Shown here: positions 7,458-14,124 of the stretch, in pieces
Numbering within the stretch: position 1 is the stretch's first letter
Layout of the letters: every line of letters begins with the position of its first letter
Assembly (NCBI GenBank): GCA_965657965.1
Contig: CBFHQM010000003.1
Span: 1-64,000, forward strand
Length of the DNA: 64,000 nt
Direction of reading: 5' to 3'
DNA from: UBA8752 sp965657965
Lineage (GTDB): Bacteria > Bacteroidota > Bacteroidia > Flavobacteriales_D > Sanyastnellaceae
Translations under genes and position numbers: made by a program
Notes under the pieces: generated by a model
Told to the model about the DNA's origin: nothing
The model's input: the letters and a program-made list of their open reading frames with translations, nothing else
Databases searched by the model: none

Positions 7458-9734
7458 TTACTGCCCAAGTGTTATGGGATTGTCCTGTACGACGACCGTT
7501 AGAGGGTCTCCGGACTGGAGCTCGACTTGACAACCTTGCCCGTCCACCGTGACCTTCAACTGACGTCCTCGGAAATGGAGGTGGTAGGCAAACCGCTTCC
7601 AAGCCTTGGGCAACATGGGCTTAAAGTGAGGCACTCCCTTTCGAACACGATAGCCACCGAACCCCTCAACCACACTCATCCATGTTCCCGCCATGCTGGT
7701 GATGTGCAGGCCTTGATGGGCTTCGTTGTTGTAATCGTCTAAGTCCAGTCGTGCTGTCCGCATGTACATCTCGACAGCCTTGTCTTCCATGCCCAGTTTG
7801 GCCGCCAATATTGCGTGAACACAAGGACTCAGGCTGCTCTCGTGAACCGTCCTCGGCTCGTAAAACTCGAAGTTTTCTCGGTGCGTCTCTTCGTCGTAAT
7901 CGTCTTCAAAAAAATAGAGTCCTTGTAAGGTGTCGGCCTGCTTGATGAAAACAGAGCGCAAAATCCGATCCCAACTCCAGTGTTGATTAATGGGGCGCTC
8001 ATCTGGCTGTAGGTCTGCCGCCATGCGCTGCTCCTTGTCCATGAACCCGTCCTGCTGGAGAAAAACTCGAGTCCCTTCTAAAACGGGGTAGTGCATGTCC
8101 TTCACTATGGACTTCCAGCCTGCAGCTTCTGATTCGGGATCAAAAGACCACAGCTGGTTTTGCTTCGACAGCGTTTGCGGTGCGTGTTCGCGCATCCAAT
8201 CCAAGGCTGTCATCGCTCTTTCTAGACACCACGCAGCGAGACGATTGGTGTACCAATTGTTGTTGACGTTGTTCTCGTATTCATTGGGGCCAGTCACCCC
8301 GAGAATAACCCAGGAACTCTTGGCTTCAGACCAACTGACACGCTGTGCCCAAAATCGAGCCACTCCCAACATGACCTCCCAACCACCTTCGGCGAGGTAC
8401 CCCTCATCTCCAGTTTGAAGAATGTAGTTGTGAATCGCAAACACCATCGCCCCGTTGCGGTGGATTTCCTCGAATGTGATCTCCCACTCGTTGTGGCACT
8501 CTTCCCCATTCATGGTGACCATAGGGTACAATGCCGCCCCTTGGTCAAATCCGAGCTTTCCGGCATTCTCAATGGCACGTTCTAGGTGTTGACGGCGATA
8601 AACCAGCAATTGCCTCGCGACTTTAGACGGGTGTGTCCCCAAATAAAAGGGGAGGCAATAGGCTTCTGTGTCCCAGTAGCTGGCTCCACCATACTTCTCA
8701 CCGGTGAACCCTTTCGGGCCAATATTCAAGCGAGGATCATCTCCTGAATACGTTTGATTGAGATGGAAGATGTTGAAACGGATGGCCTGCTGAGCCGCGT
8801 CATCCCCTTCGATTTCGATGTCGGCACGGTCCCAAATGGACGCCCACTTCATCGCATGATCTTGTCGCGCAGCGTGCCAGCCTTGGTCCATGGCTCCGCG
8901 CGCCTTCTCTCTGGCCAAAGTGCCCAAATTTTCTTTGGGATGATCGAGGCCCCGAACGAGACCCACCGTCTTGGCCAGGACCAGGCTCTGGCCGGCTTGG
9001 GCCTGTACATCAAATGCTACTGTAGCACCGTTGGCCTGGAGGTCAAGATGACCTTCTAAAGGCGAACCGTCACAAACCAAAGACACCTCGATGGCGTGTC
9101 CCACATGAAATCCTGTCTTCTTGGTGCTCACGACCAATTCGCCACCTTGGTCCTGGCCTGAGACCGCTACGGTGGACCAAAAGCGTTCCTCCCAATTGGC
9201 GTCTTCGTTTTGAACTTCGCCATCCAAAATGCCAGACAACTCCATTTGGGCCTCGCCTGCCAAGACATCGATGGCAAATCTGACATGCGCTGTTTCCGGA
9301 TCGGACATGCTACAGAATCGCTGTGCTTTAACCGAGAGAACAGCACCGCCTATGGTTACCTCATAAGACCGTGTGAGCACGCCAATGCGCATGTCCAAAA
9401 CGCGTCGAAAAGAACGAGGTGTTTGGACGTTCAAGTCCAACGTCTCTCCATTCACTTTTACGCCGACTGAGGACCAATCCGGCGCGTTAAGGACTTTGGC
9501 AAAATATTCAGGATATCCGTTTTTCCACCAGCCTACTTTTGTTTTGTCGGGGTAATACACGCCGCCCACATAGCTTCCCTGCAAGTGATCTCCAGAGTAA
9601 GCCTCCTCGTGGTTGGCCCGCTGTCCAAAGCGGCCATTGCCTATGCTAAAAATGGATTCTGAGCTTCGCTGACGATCGGCATGAAAATCCGATTCAACCA
9701 CCCGCCAAGGGTCGACATCCAAATAACGTTCCAT
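7458..9734 (-). CDS. GH65 disaccharide phosphorylase, probably maltose phosphorylase
   Basis: A 758-residue cytoplasmic glycoside phosphorylase with the GH65 layout: N-terminal beta-sandwich, (alpha/alpha)6 barrel and a small C-terminal sheet. The general-acid Glu is in TGPNEYENNVNNNWYTN (Glu485). The HESSLSP segment is the phosphate-binding loop expected of phosphorylases rather than hydrolases. Members split maltose, trehalose, kojibiose or nigerose with phosphate, giving glucose plus beta-glucose-1-phosphate. The next gene upstream in the same operon is beta-phosphoglucomutase, which uses that product, and the locus is starch-related, so maltose is the likeliest substrate. The exact substrate is inference. 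No signal peptide. Confidence 0.88.
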   Translation of the reverse strand: MERYLDVDPWRVVESDFHADRQRSSESIFSIGNGRFGQRANHEEAYSGDHLQGSYVGGVYYPDKTKVGWWKNGYPEYFAKVLNAPDWSSVGVKVNGETLDLNVQTPRSFRRVLDMRIGVLTRSYEVTIGGAVLSVKAQRFCSMSDPETAHVRFAIDVLAGEAQMELSGILDGEVQNEDANWEERFWSTVAVSGQDQGGELVVSTKKTGFHVGHAIEVSLVCDGSPLEGHLDLQANGATVAFDVQAQAGQSLVLAKTVGLVRGLDHPKENLGTLAREKARGAMDQGWHAARQDHAMKWASIWDRADIEIEGDDAAQQAIRFNIFHLNQTYSGDDPRLNIGPKGFTGEKYGGASYWDTEAYCLPFYLGTHPSKVARQLLVYRRQHLERAIENAGKLGFDQGAALYPMVTMNGEECHNEWEITFEEIHRNGAMVFAIHNYILQTGDEGYLAEGGWEVMLGVARFWAQRVSWSEAKSSWVILGVTGPNEYENNVNNNWYTNRLAAWCLERAMTALDWMREHAPQTLSKQNQLWSFDPESEAAGWKSIVKDMHYPVLEGTRVFLQQDGFMDKEQRMAADLQPDERPINQHWSWDRILRSVFIKQADTLQGLYFFEDDYDEETHRENFEFYEPRTVHESSLSPCVHAILAAKLGMEDKAVEMYMRTARLDLDDYNNEAHQGLHITSMAGTWMSVVEGFGGYRVRKGVPHFKPMLPKAWKRFAYHLHFRGRQLKVTVDGQGCQVELQSGDPLTVVVQDNPITLGQ

Positions 9735-9747
9735 ACGGGAAATTGGC

Positions 9748-10407
9748 TCAGGATAACCGGCGTAGCAACTCCGCCATCGAAAAACCCCTGAAGTCCGAGA
9801 TTACAAAATCGGCGGACTGCAAAGAATCAGGGGAACCCACACCAATGACTTTGAACCCTCCATTCACTGCGGCTTCCACACCCGAAGCGGCATCCTCGAA
9901 GACAACGGTGTTGGCTGGCGTGACTTGGAGGGCATCTGCCCCTTTCAAAAACACCTCGGGGTCTGGCTTAGAAAACGTAATGCTGTTGCCGTCCACCACA
10001 ACATCAAAGCGATCTGCAATCGCACACAAATCCAAAATTAAAGGTGCATTTCTGCTGCTCGACCCAAGGCCAACTTTGACCCCTGCAGCCCGGAGCTCAT
10101 CCATGAGCTCCACAACCCCTGGCGCCAACTCAGCCGGGGTCATTTGCTTGACTTGGTCCAAATACCAAGCGTTTTTACGGTCCATCAACTTCACCTTGGT
10201 GTCGTTGTCCAATTCCAGACTCCCCTTTCGGAGGATGTATTCCAAGGAGTCCACACGGCTTCTCCCTTTTAGCCGCTCGTTGTCGGACTCATCAAAAGGA
10301 ACCACCAACTCTTCGGACAATCGGCGCCAAGCAATGAAGTGATACTTAGCGGTGTCCACAATGACACCGTCGAGATCAAACAAACAAGCTTCAAGCCGAT
10401 TTTCCAT
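9748..10407 (-). CDS. pgmB: Beta-phosphoglucomutase
   Basis: A 219-residue HAD enzyme that turns beta-glucose-1-phosphate into glucose-6-phosphate. The nucleophile motif is FDLDGVIVDT (Asp11 and Asp13), followed by AKYHFIAWRRL, the beta-PGM cap signature that separates it from other HAD phosphatases. Later motifs are VGLGSSSRNA (motif II Ser), FSKPDPEVFL (motif III Lys) and VFEDAASGVEAA (acidic motif IV). Thirteen bases separate it from the GH65 gene and three bases from the kinase gene, so the genes are co-transcribed and act in sequence. Confidence 0.93.
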   Translation of the reverse strand: MENRLEACLFDLDGVIVDTAKYHFIAWRRLSEELVVPFDESDNERLKGRSRVDSLEYILRKGSLELDNDTKVKLMDRKNAWYLDQVKQMTPAELAPGVVELMDELRAAGVKVGLGSSSRNAPLILDLCAIADRFDVVVDGNSITFSKPDPEVFLKGADALQVTPANTVVFEDAASGVEAAVNGGFKVIGVGSPDSLQSADFVISDFRGFSMAELLRRLS

Positions 10408-10410
10408 GAA

Positions 10411-11280
10411 TCAGGCGCTCAGTTTCGGGAGAATATGCTCCAAGTGATAAGCCGCCAGTCCGTCGATGGGCTTTTTGATGATGGCCCCAACTGTGACGCC
10501 TTCATCGGCACAAACGGCCCTTAATTCTTCTTGGAAATGGTAAGCTACACTGCCAATAAAATGAACAGGCTGCGTCTTCCACTCTGGAAAACACTTGACA
10601 TGAACATCAACAAAAGCTCCAAAGCCCTCTTTTAGCCAGGCCTGAAACATAGGCTGGGTTTTGTGCTTTGCAATGAACGTCATGAAGCTGGCCAAGAATA
10701 CGTTGGGGTCCTTCTCGCGGTAGACCTTGTCGACGATGTCGCTTTTGTCAAAGCCATACGTCTTGTCGAAGTCCTCGTTGACTTCCTTGGGCAATCGGTG
10801 ATAGAGCTTCGCGGCCAACAACTTCTTGCCGTGCCAACTGCCACTGGCTTCATCTCCAAGGATGTATGCCAATGCGGGAACTTCTTCCCGGACACCAGTG
10901 CCATCAAAATGACAACTGTTTGACCCTGTGCCAATGATGCAGGTGATTCCCGGTCTGCCGTCAAAGGTGCTGTAAGCTGCACCCACCAAGTCGTGGTCGA
11001 CACAGACCTCCGCCGAAGTGAATGTGCGCTGCAATCCGTCTTGGATGATGGCACACAATTCCGCGCTGCTGCTGCCTGCACCATAAAAGAAGACGTGTGT
11101 GACTTCCTTCGCGATGCTTTGTACTTCAGGGTGCGCATTCATCACCTCTTCCACGCGGTCGGCCGTGTGGAAATAAGGGTTGAATCCCATCGTGTGGAAC
11201 TCGCCGAGTTCCTTGCCAGATTCGTCGAGAAGTTGCCAGTCGCACTTGGTGGACCCGCTGTCTGCAATCAGGATGCGCAT
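10411..11280 (-). CDS. BadF/BcrA-type sugar kinase (NagK-like; possibly the locus glucokinase)
   Basis: A 289-residue ASKHA-fold kinase of the BadF/BadG/BcrA/BcrD group. Visible motifs are the phosphate-1 loop ADSGSTKCDW (residues 6-15), the IIGTGSNSCHFDG adenosine/phosphate loop, and the LGDEASGSWHGKKLL segment. Close relatives in Bacteroidota are labelled N-acetylglucosamine kinase. Here it lies between gapA and pgmB in a maltose-phosphorolysis operon. Phosphorolysis releases free glucose that needs a glucokinase, and no other one is in the operon, so glucose is a plausible substrate. That assignment is inference from context. Confidence 0.8.
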   Translation of the reverse strand: MRILIADSGSTKCDWQLLDESGKELGEFHTMGFNPYFHTADRVEEVMNAHPEVQSIAKEVTHVFFYGAGSSSAELCAIIQDGLQRTFTSAEVCVDHDLVGAAYSTFDGRPGITCIIGTGSNSCHFDGTGVREEVPALAYILGDEASGSWHGKKLLAAKLYHRLPKEVNEDFDKTYGFDKSDIVDKVYREKDPNVFLASFMTFIAKHKTQPMFQAWLKEGFGAFVDVHVKCFPEWKTQPVHFIGSVAYHFQEELRAVCADEGVTVGAIIKKPIDGLAAYHLEHILPKLSA

Positions 11281-11283
11281 GGC

Positions 11284-12270
11284 TCAGCCGATGCGTTGTA
11301 CGAGGTCTGCAACACGGCTAGAGTAGCCCATCTCATTGTCGTACCAACCGAACACCTTGATCATGTTGCCTTGGGCAGAGGTCATGCCAGCATCAAAAAT
11401 GTTGCTGTGTGGATTGCCCACAATGTCCACGCTCACAATGGGGTCTTCGGTGTACTCCAAGATGCCCTTCATGGGACCGTCTGCTGCGGCCTTCATGGCT
11501 GCGTTCACTTCTGCAGCGGTGACTTCACGGCCGAGAATGGCAACCAAGTCAGTCACTGAACCCGTGGGGGTTGGAACACGCACAGCGACACCGTCCAATT
11601 TGCCCTTCAATTCGGGCAACACCAGACCCACTGCGACAGCAGCTCCTGTTGTCGTTGGGATCATGCTCATGGCTGCAGATCGCGCACGACGCAGGTCTGA
11701 GTGAGGTGCGTCCTGAAGACTTTGGTCAGAAGTGTAGGCGTGAACGGTGGTGATGTATCCCTTTTCCAAGCCGAAGGTGTCATTCAACACTTTGGCCATC
11801 GGTGCCAAACAATTGGTAGTGCAGCTGGCGTTGGACAAAATTTGATCGTCGTTTGTGATCACGTCGTCGTTGACGCCCAAAACCACGGTTTTGACACCCC
11901 CTTTGGCAGGAGCTGAGATGACCACTTTCTTGGCGCCTGCTGCAATGTGCTTGCCCGCGCCCTCTGGATCGCGGAACACACCTGTGCTTTCCACCACTAC
12001 GTCACAACCCATTTCGCCCCAAGGCAATGCAGCGGGGTCTCTTTCAGCACTCACCGCAATGTGCTTGCCATTGACATAAAGTTTGCCGTCGTCCACGCGA
12101 ACCTCACCAGGAAAACGCCCGTGAATGCTGTCATACTTAAGCAAGTGAGCCAATGTATCTACGTTGGTCAAGTCGTTGATGGCGCAAACCTCGACGCCGT
12201 CTTTGGCGAGCAATTGACGGAAGGACAACCTGCCGATTCTACCGAATCCGTTGATGGCAACTTTGGTCAT
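11284..12270 (-). CDS. gapA: Glyceraldehyde-3-phosphate dehydrogenase, type I
   Basis: A 328-residue glycolytic enzyme. It shows the Rossmann start VAINGFGRIGR, the INDL segment whose Asp favours NAD over NADP, the catalytic Cys150 in SNASCTTNCLAP, the partner His in HAYTSDQ, and the late DNEMGYSSRV segment. It lies between pfkA and the sugar kinase in one minus-strand operon, linking maltose degradation to lower glycolysis. The 18-base gap to pfkA supports co-transcription. Confidence 0.96.
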   Translation of the reverse strand: MTKVAINGFGRIGRLSFRQLLAKDGVEVCAINDLTNVDTLAHLLKYDSIHGRFPGEVRVDDGKLYVNGKHIAVSAERDPAALPWGEMGCDVVVESTGVFRDPEGAGKHIAAGAKKVVISAPAKGGVKTVVLGVNDDVITNDDQILSNASCTTNCLAPMAKVLNDTFGLEKGYITTVHAYTSDQSLQDAPHSDLRRARSAAMSMIPTTTGAAVAVGLVLPELKGKLDGVAVRVPTPTGSVTDLVAILGREVTAAEVNAAMKAAADGPMKGILEYTEDPIVSVDIVGNPHSNIFDAGMTSAQGNMIKVFGWYDNEMGYSSRVADLVQRIG

Positions 12271-12288
12271 TGTGTAGGGTGTATGTGA

Positions 12289-13269
12289 TTAAATGCTCAG
12301 AATTTGGGCCACGCGAAGTTCTTCGTCGAGGCCTTTTGACTTGCGGTTGATGGCCTCCGCAAAAGGCGTGTAGGTGACTTCGTCGTTGACGATGCCTGTC
12401 ATGACCGACGATTTGCCGGAAATGAGCGCTTCGACAGCCCCAACCCCCATTCGACTGGCCAAGACACGGTCAAAACATGATGGGTCGCCACCGCGTTGGA
12501 TGTGGCCCAGAACGGTGACACGGGTGTCGTATTTGTTAAATCGCGCATGAACCTTGGCTGCAATCTCCATGGCGCCGCCATTGGTATCACCCTCTGCCAC
12601 GATCACGATGGAACTTGTTTTGTTGGACTCTTCTCCCCTTTGCAGGATTTGGATCAAGTCGTCGATGGTCATGCCCGCTTCCGGTGTCATTACCGCAATT
12701 GCGCCAGTGGCAATGGCCGTTTTCAAGGCGATGTAACCACTGTCTCGCCCCATCACCTCCACAAAAAACAACCGGTTGTGGCTGCTCGCTGTGTCGCGAA
12801 TTTTGTCTACCGCCTCCACAACCGTGTTGGTGGCGGTGTCGTATCCAATGGTGTAATCCGTCCCCGCCAAATCGTTGTCGATGGTACCGGGCACACCCAC
12901 CACGCGCACGTTGTGCTCCTCCGCCAATTTCATGGCCCCTGTGAAGGTTCCATTTCCACCGATGACCACCAAGCCATCAATGTTGGCTTCACGAATGATC
13001 TTGGCGCCTTCCGCCCGTCCTTCTTCCTCGTAAAACTCCATGCACCGCGCACTTTTCAAAATCGTGCCGCCTCGGCCCAAAATCTTAGCCACGGAACGGG
13101 CATGCAACCGTTTGAGATCACCAGAGATCAAGCCTTCGTAGCCCTGGAAAACACCTGTGACTTCGATTCCGTGAAAAACCGCAGAACGGACCACCGAACG
13201 GATGGCCGCATTCATACCGGGCGCGTCTCCGCCGCTCGTAAGAACTCCTATGCGTTGCATTGTACTCAT
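12289..13269 (-). CDS. pfkA: 6-phosphofructokinase (ATP-type family)
   Basis: A 326-residue family A phosphofructokinase. The start is placed at 13269 (MSTMQRIGVLTSGGDAPGMNAAIR); a longer open frame to 13500 crosses the divergent promoter and carries no conserved sequence. Key motifs are TSGGDAPGMN, GTIDNDLAGTDYTIG (catalytic TIDND), and the MGRDSGYIA sugar-binding segment. Oddity: the usual GGDGS nucleotide-binding motif reads GGNGTF, with Asn106 where E. coli has Asp103. It is the first gene of the pfkA-gapA-kinase-pgmB-GH65 operon and shares a 75-base control region with the Nudix regulator. Confidence 0.93.
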   Translation of the reverse strand: MSTMQRIGVLTSGGDAPGMNAAIRSVVRSAVFHGIEVTGVFQGYEGLISGDLKRLHARSVAKILGRGGTILKSARCMEFYEEEGRAEGAKIIREANIDGLVVIGGNGTFTGAMKLAEEHNVRVVGVPGTIDNDLAGTDYTIGYDTATNTVVEAVDKIRDTASSHNRLFFVEVMGRDSGYIALKTAIATGAIAVMTPEAGMTIDDLIQILQRGEESNKTSSIVIVAEGDTNGGAMEIAAKVHARFNKYDTRVTVLGHIQRGGDPSCFDRVLASRMGVGAVEALISGKSSVMTGIVNDEVTYTPFAEAINRKSKGLDEELRVAQILSI

Positions 13270-13280
13270 GAATGGGGGTG

Positions 13281-13311
13281 CGAATGTACAGCGTGGAAAG
13301 ACAGGAAGAAA
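13281..13311 (-). promoter_or_regulatory. Possible pfkA operon promoter
   Basis: On the minus strand, TACATTCG (13281-13288) differs by one base from the Bacteroidota -7 box TAnnTTTG. TTTC (13308-13311) lies 19 bases upstream, near the expected place for a -33 TTTG. The pfkA ATG ends at 13269. The palindromic operator at 13312-13332 abuts the -33 element, so a bound protein could block or recruit polymerase. Prediction only. Confidence 0.45.
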
Positions 13312-13332
13312 TTGGTGTACTTTTGACACCAA
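13312..13332. promoter_or_regulatory. Operator 1: GTGT-N7-ACAC palindrome between pfkA and the Nudix regulator
   Basis: TTGGTGT, then ACTTTTG, then ACACCAA: two perfect 7-base arms around a 7-base spacer (core 13315-13329). It contains TACTTTTG (13318-13325), an exact TAnnTTTG -7 box for the plus-strand Nudix gene that starts at 13345. Occupancy should therefore affect the regulator's own promoter and, from its upstream side, the pfkA operon. The same core recurs at 14079, 16925 and 52670. Confidence 0.72.
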
Positions 13333-13344
13333 CACCTTCCTTGC

Positions 13345-14073
13345 ATGACCAATCCACCTCCACCAGGAACGGGCAGTGGCGCTCCTTCGTTTGACTTGAG
13401 CGTCGATAACGTTGTTTTTGGATTCGACGGCGAACGCCTTCAGATCCTCTTGATTCGTCAAGGTTTGCCTGGCGAAGACATGGGCCTTGACCGGTTTCAC
13501 ATGGCCGTGCCTGGTGACCTCGTGCTCCCAGAAGAGGGGTTGGAGGACGCCGCTTCAAGGATTTTGTCCAACCTGACCTCGCTGCAGGGGATCTACCTCA
13601 AGCAGTTTCATGCTTTTGGCGCACCCAATAGGGTATTTGACATTAAGGACAGGGAATGGCTCACGCGGTTCCGAGAGCACCCCAACAGAAGAGTGGTGAC
13701 CGTGGGGTACTACAGCCTTGTGGCCATGGCGGAATACGAGCCGCGCCCAAGCAGCTTTGCGAGTCGGGCCGAATGGTGCCCTCTGGACGACCTTCCAAGA
13801 CTGGCATTCGACCACAACGACATTGTGGCTGCGGGATTAGAGCAATTGAAGGAGGACGTGGTTCACCATAACATTCTGTTTGAGCTACTGCCTGAAAAAT
13901 TTACGCTGGGTCAATTTCAACGCCTTCACGAAATCATTTTAGGAAAGGTCCTCGACAAGCGGAACTTCCGGAAAAATGTGAAGCGCATGACCGATGTTGT
14001 GGCCCTTGACGAAAAACAAGAGGGTGTTTTGCATAAACCGGCCCAACTTTACACCTATCGTAGAACAGAATGA
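13345..14073 (+). CDS. Nudix-type transcriptional regulator (NrtR/AraR-like)
   Basis: A 242-residue two-domain protein. Residues about 20-150 are a Nudix fold (LQILLIRQGLPGEDMGLDRFHMAVPGDLV...GLEDAASRIL). The catalytic Nudix box is degenerate, as in NrtR-family regulators that sense sugars or NAD metabolites rather than hydrolyse them. Residues about 165-230 (LFELLPEKFTLGQFQRLHEIILG...DKRNFRKNVKRM) are the winged-helix domain of the NrtR family. In Bacteroides a relative, AraR, controls arabinose genes. The gene is divergent from the pfkA operon and directly upstream of the starch genes, and palindromes flank it on both sides. It is very likely the local sugar regulator; its ligand is unknown. 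Confidence 0.85.
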   Translation: MTNPPPPGTGSGAPSFDLSVDNVVFGFDGERLQILLIRQGLPGEDMGLDRFHMAVPGDLVLPEEGLEDAASRILSNLTSLQGIYLKQFHAFGAPNRVFDIKDREWLTRFREHPNRRVVTVGYYSLVAMAEYEPRPSSFASRAEWCPLDDLPRLAFDHNDIVAAGLEQLKEDVVHHNILFELLPEKFTLGQFQRLHEIILGKVLDKRNFRKNVKRMTDVVALDEKQEGVLHKPAQLYTYRRTE

Positions 14074-14074
14074 G

Positions 14075-14097
14075 CCAAGTGTAAGATTGACACTTGG
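14075..14097. promoter_or_regulatory. Operator 2 upstream of the T9SS alpha-amylase
   Basis: CCAAGTGT, then AAGATTG, then ACACTTGG: perfect 8-base arms with a 7-base spacer (core 14079-14093), right after the Nudix gene stop. It overlaps TAAGATTG (14082-14089), one mismatch from the -7 box TAnnTTTG. Its place supports starting the amylase at 14125 rather than at the in-frame ATG at 14098, which abuts the palindrome. Confidence 0.72.
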
Positions 14098-14124
14098 ATG
14101 ATTCTTAATCCGCCCGTTTCAATC

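Noticed and set aside
7458..9734. Glycogen-debranching or trehalase identity for the large glycosidase
   Set aside because: The GPNEY...VNNNWYTN acid motif and HESSLS phosphate loop are those of GH65 phosphorylases.
12496..13326. Long open frame (276 codons) on the plus strand over pfkA
   Set aside because: It is the antisense of a clear pfkA gene, has no family similarity and crosses the divergent promoter.
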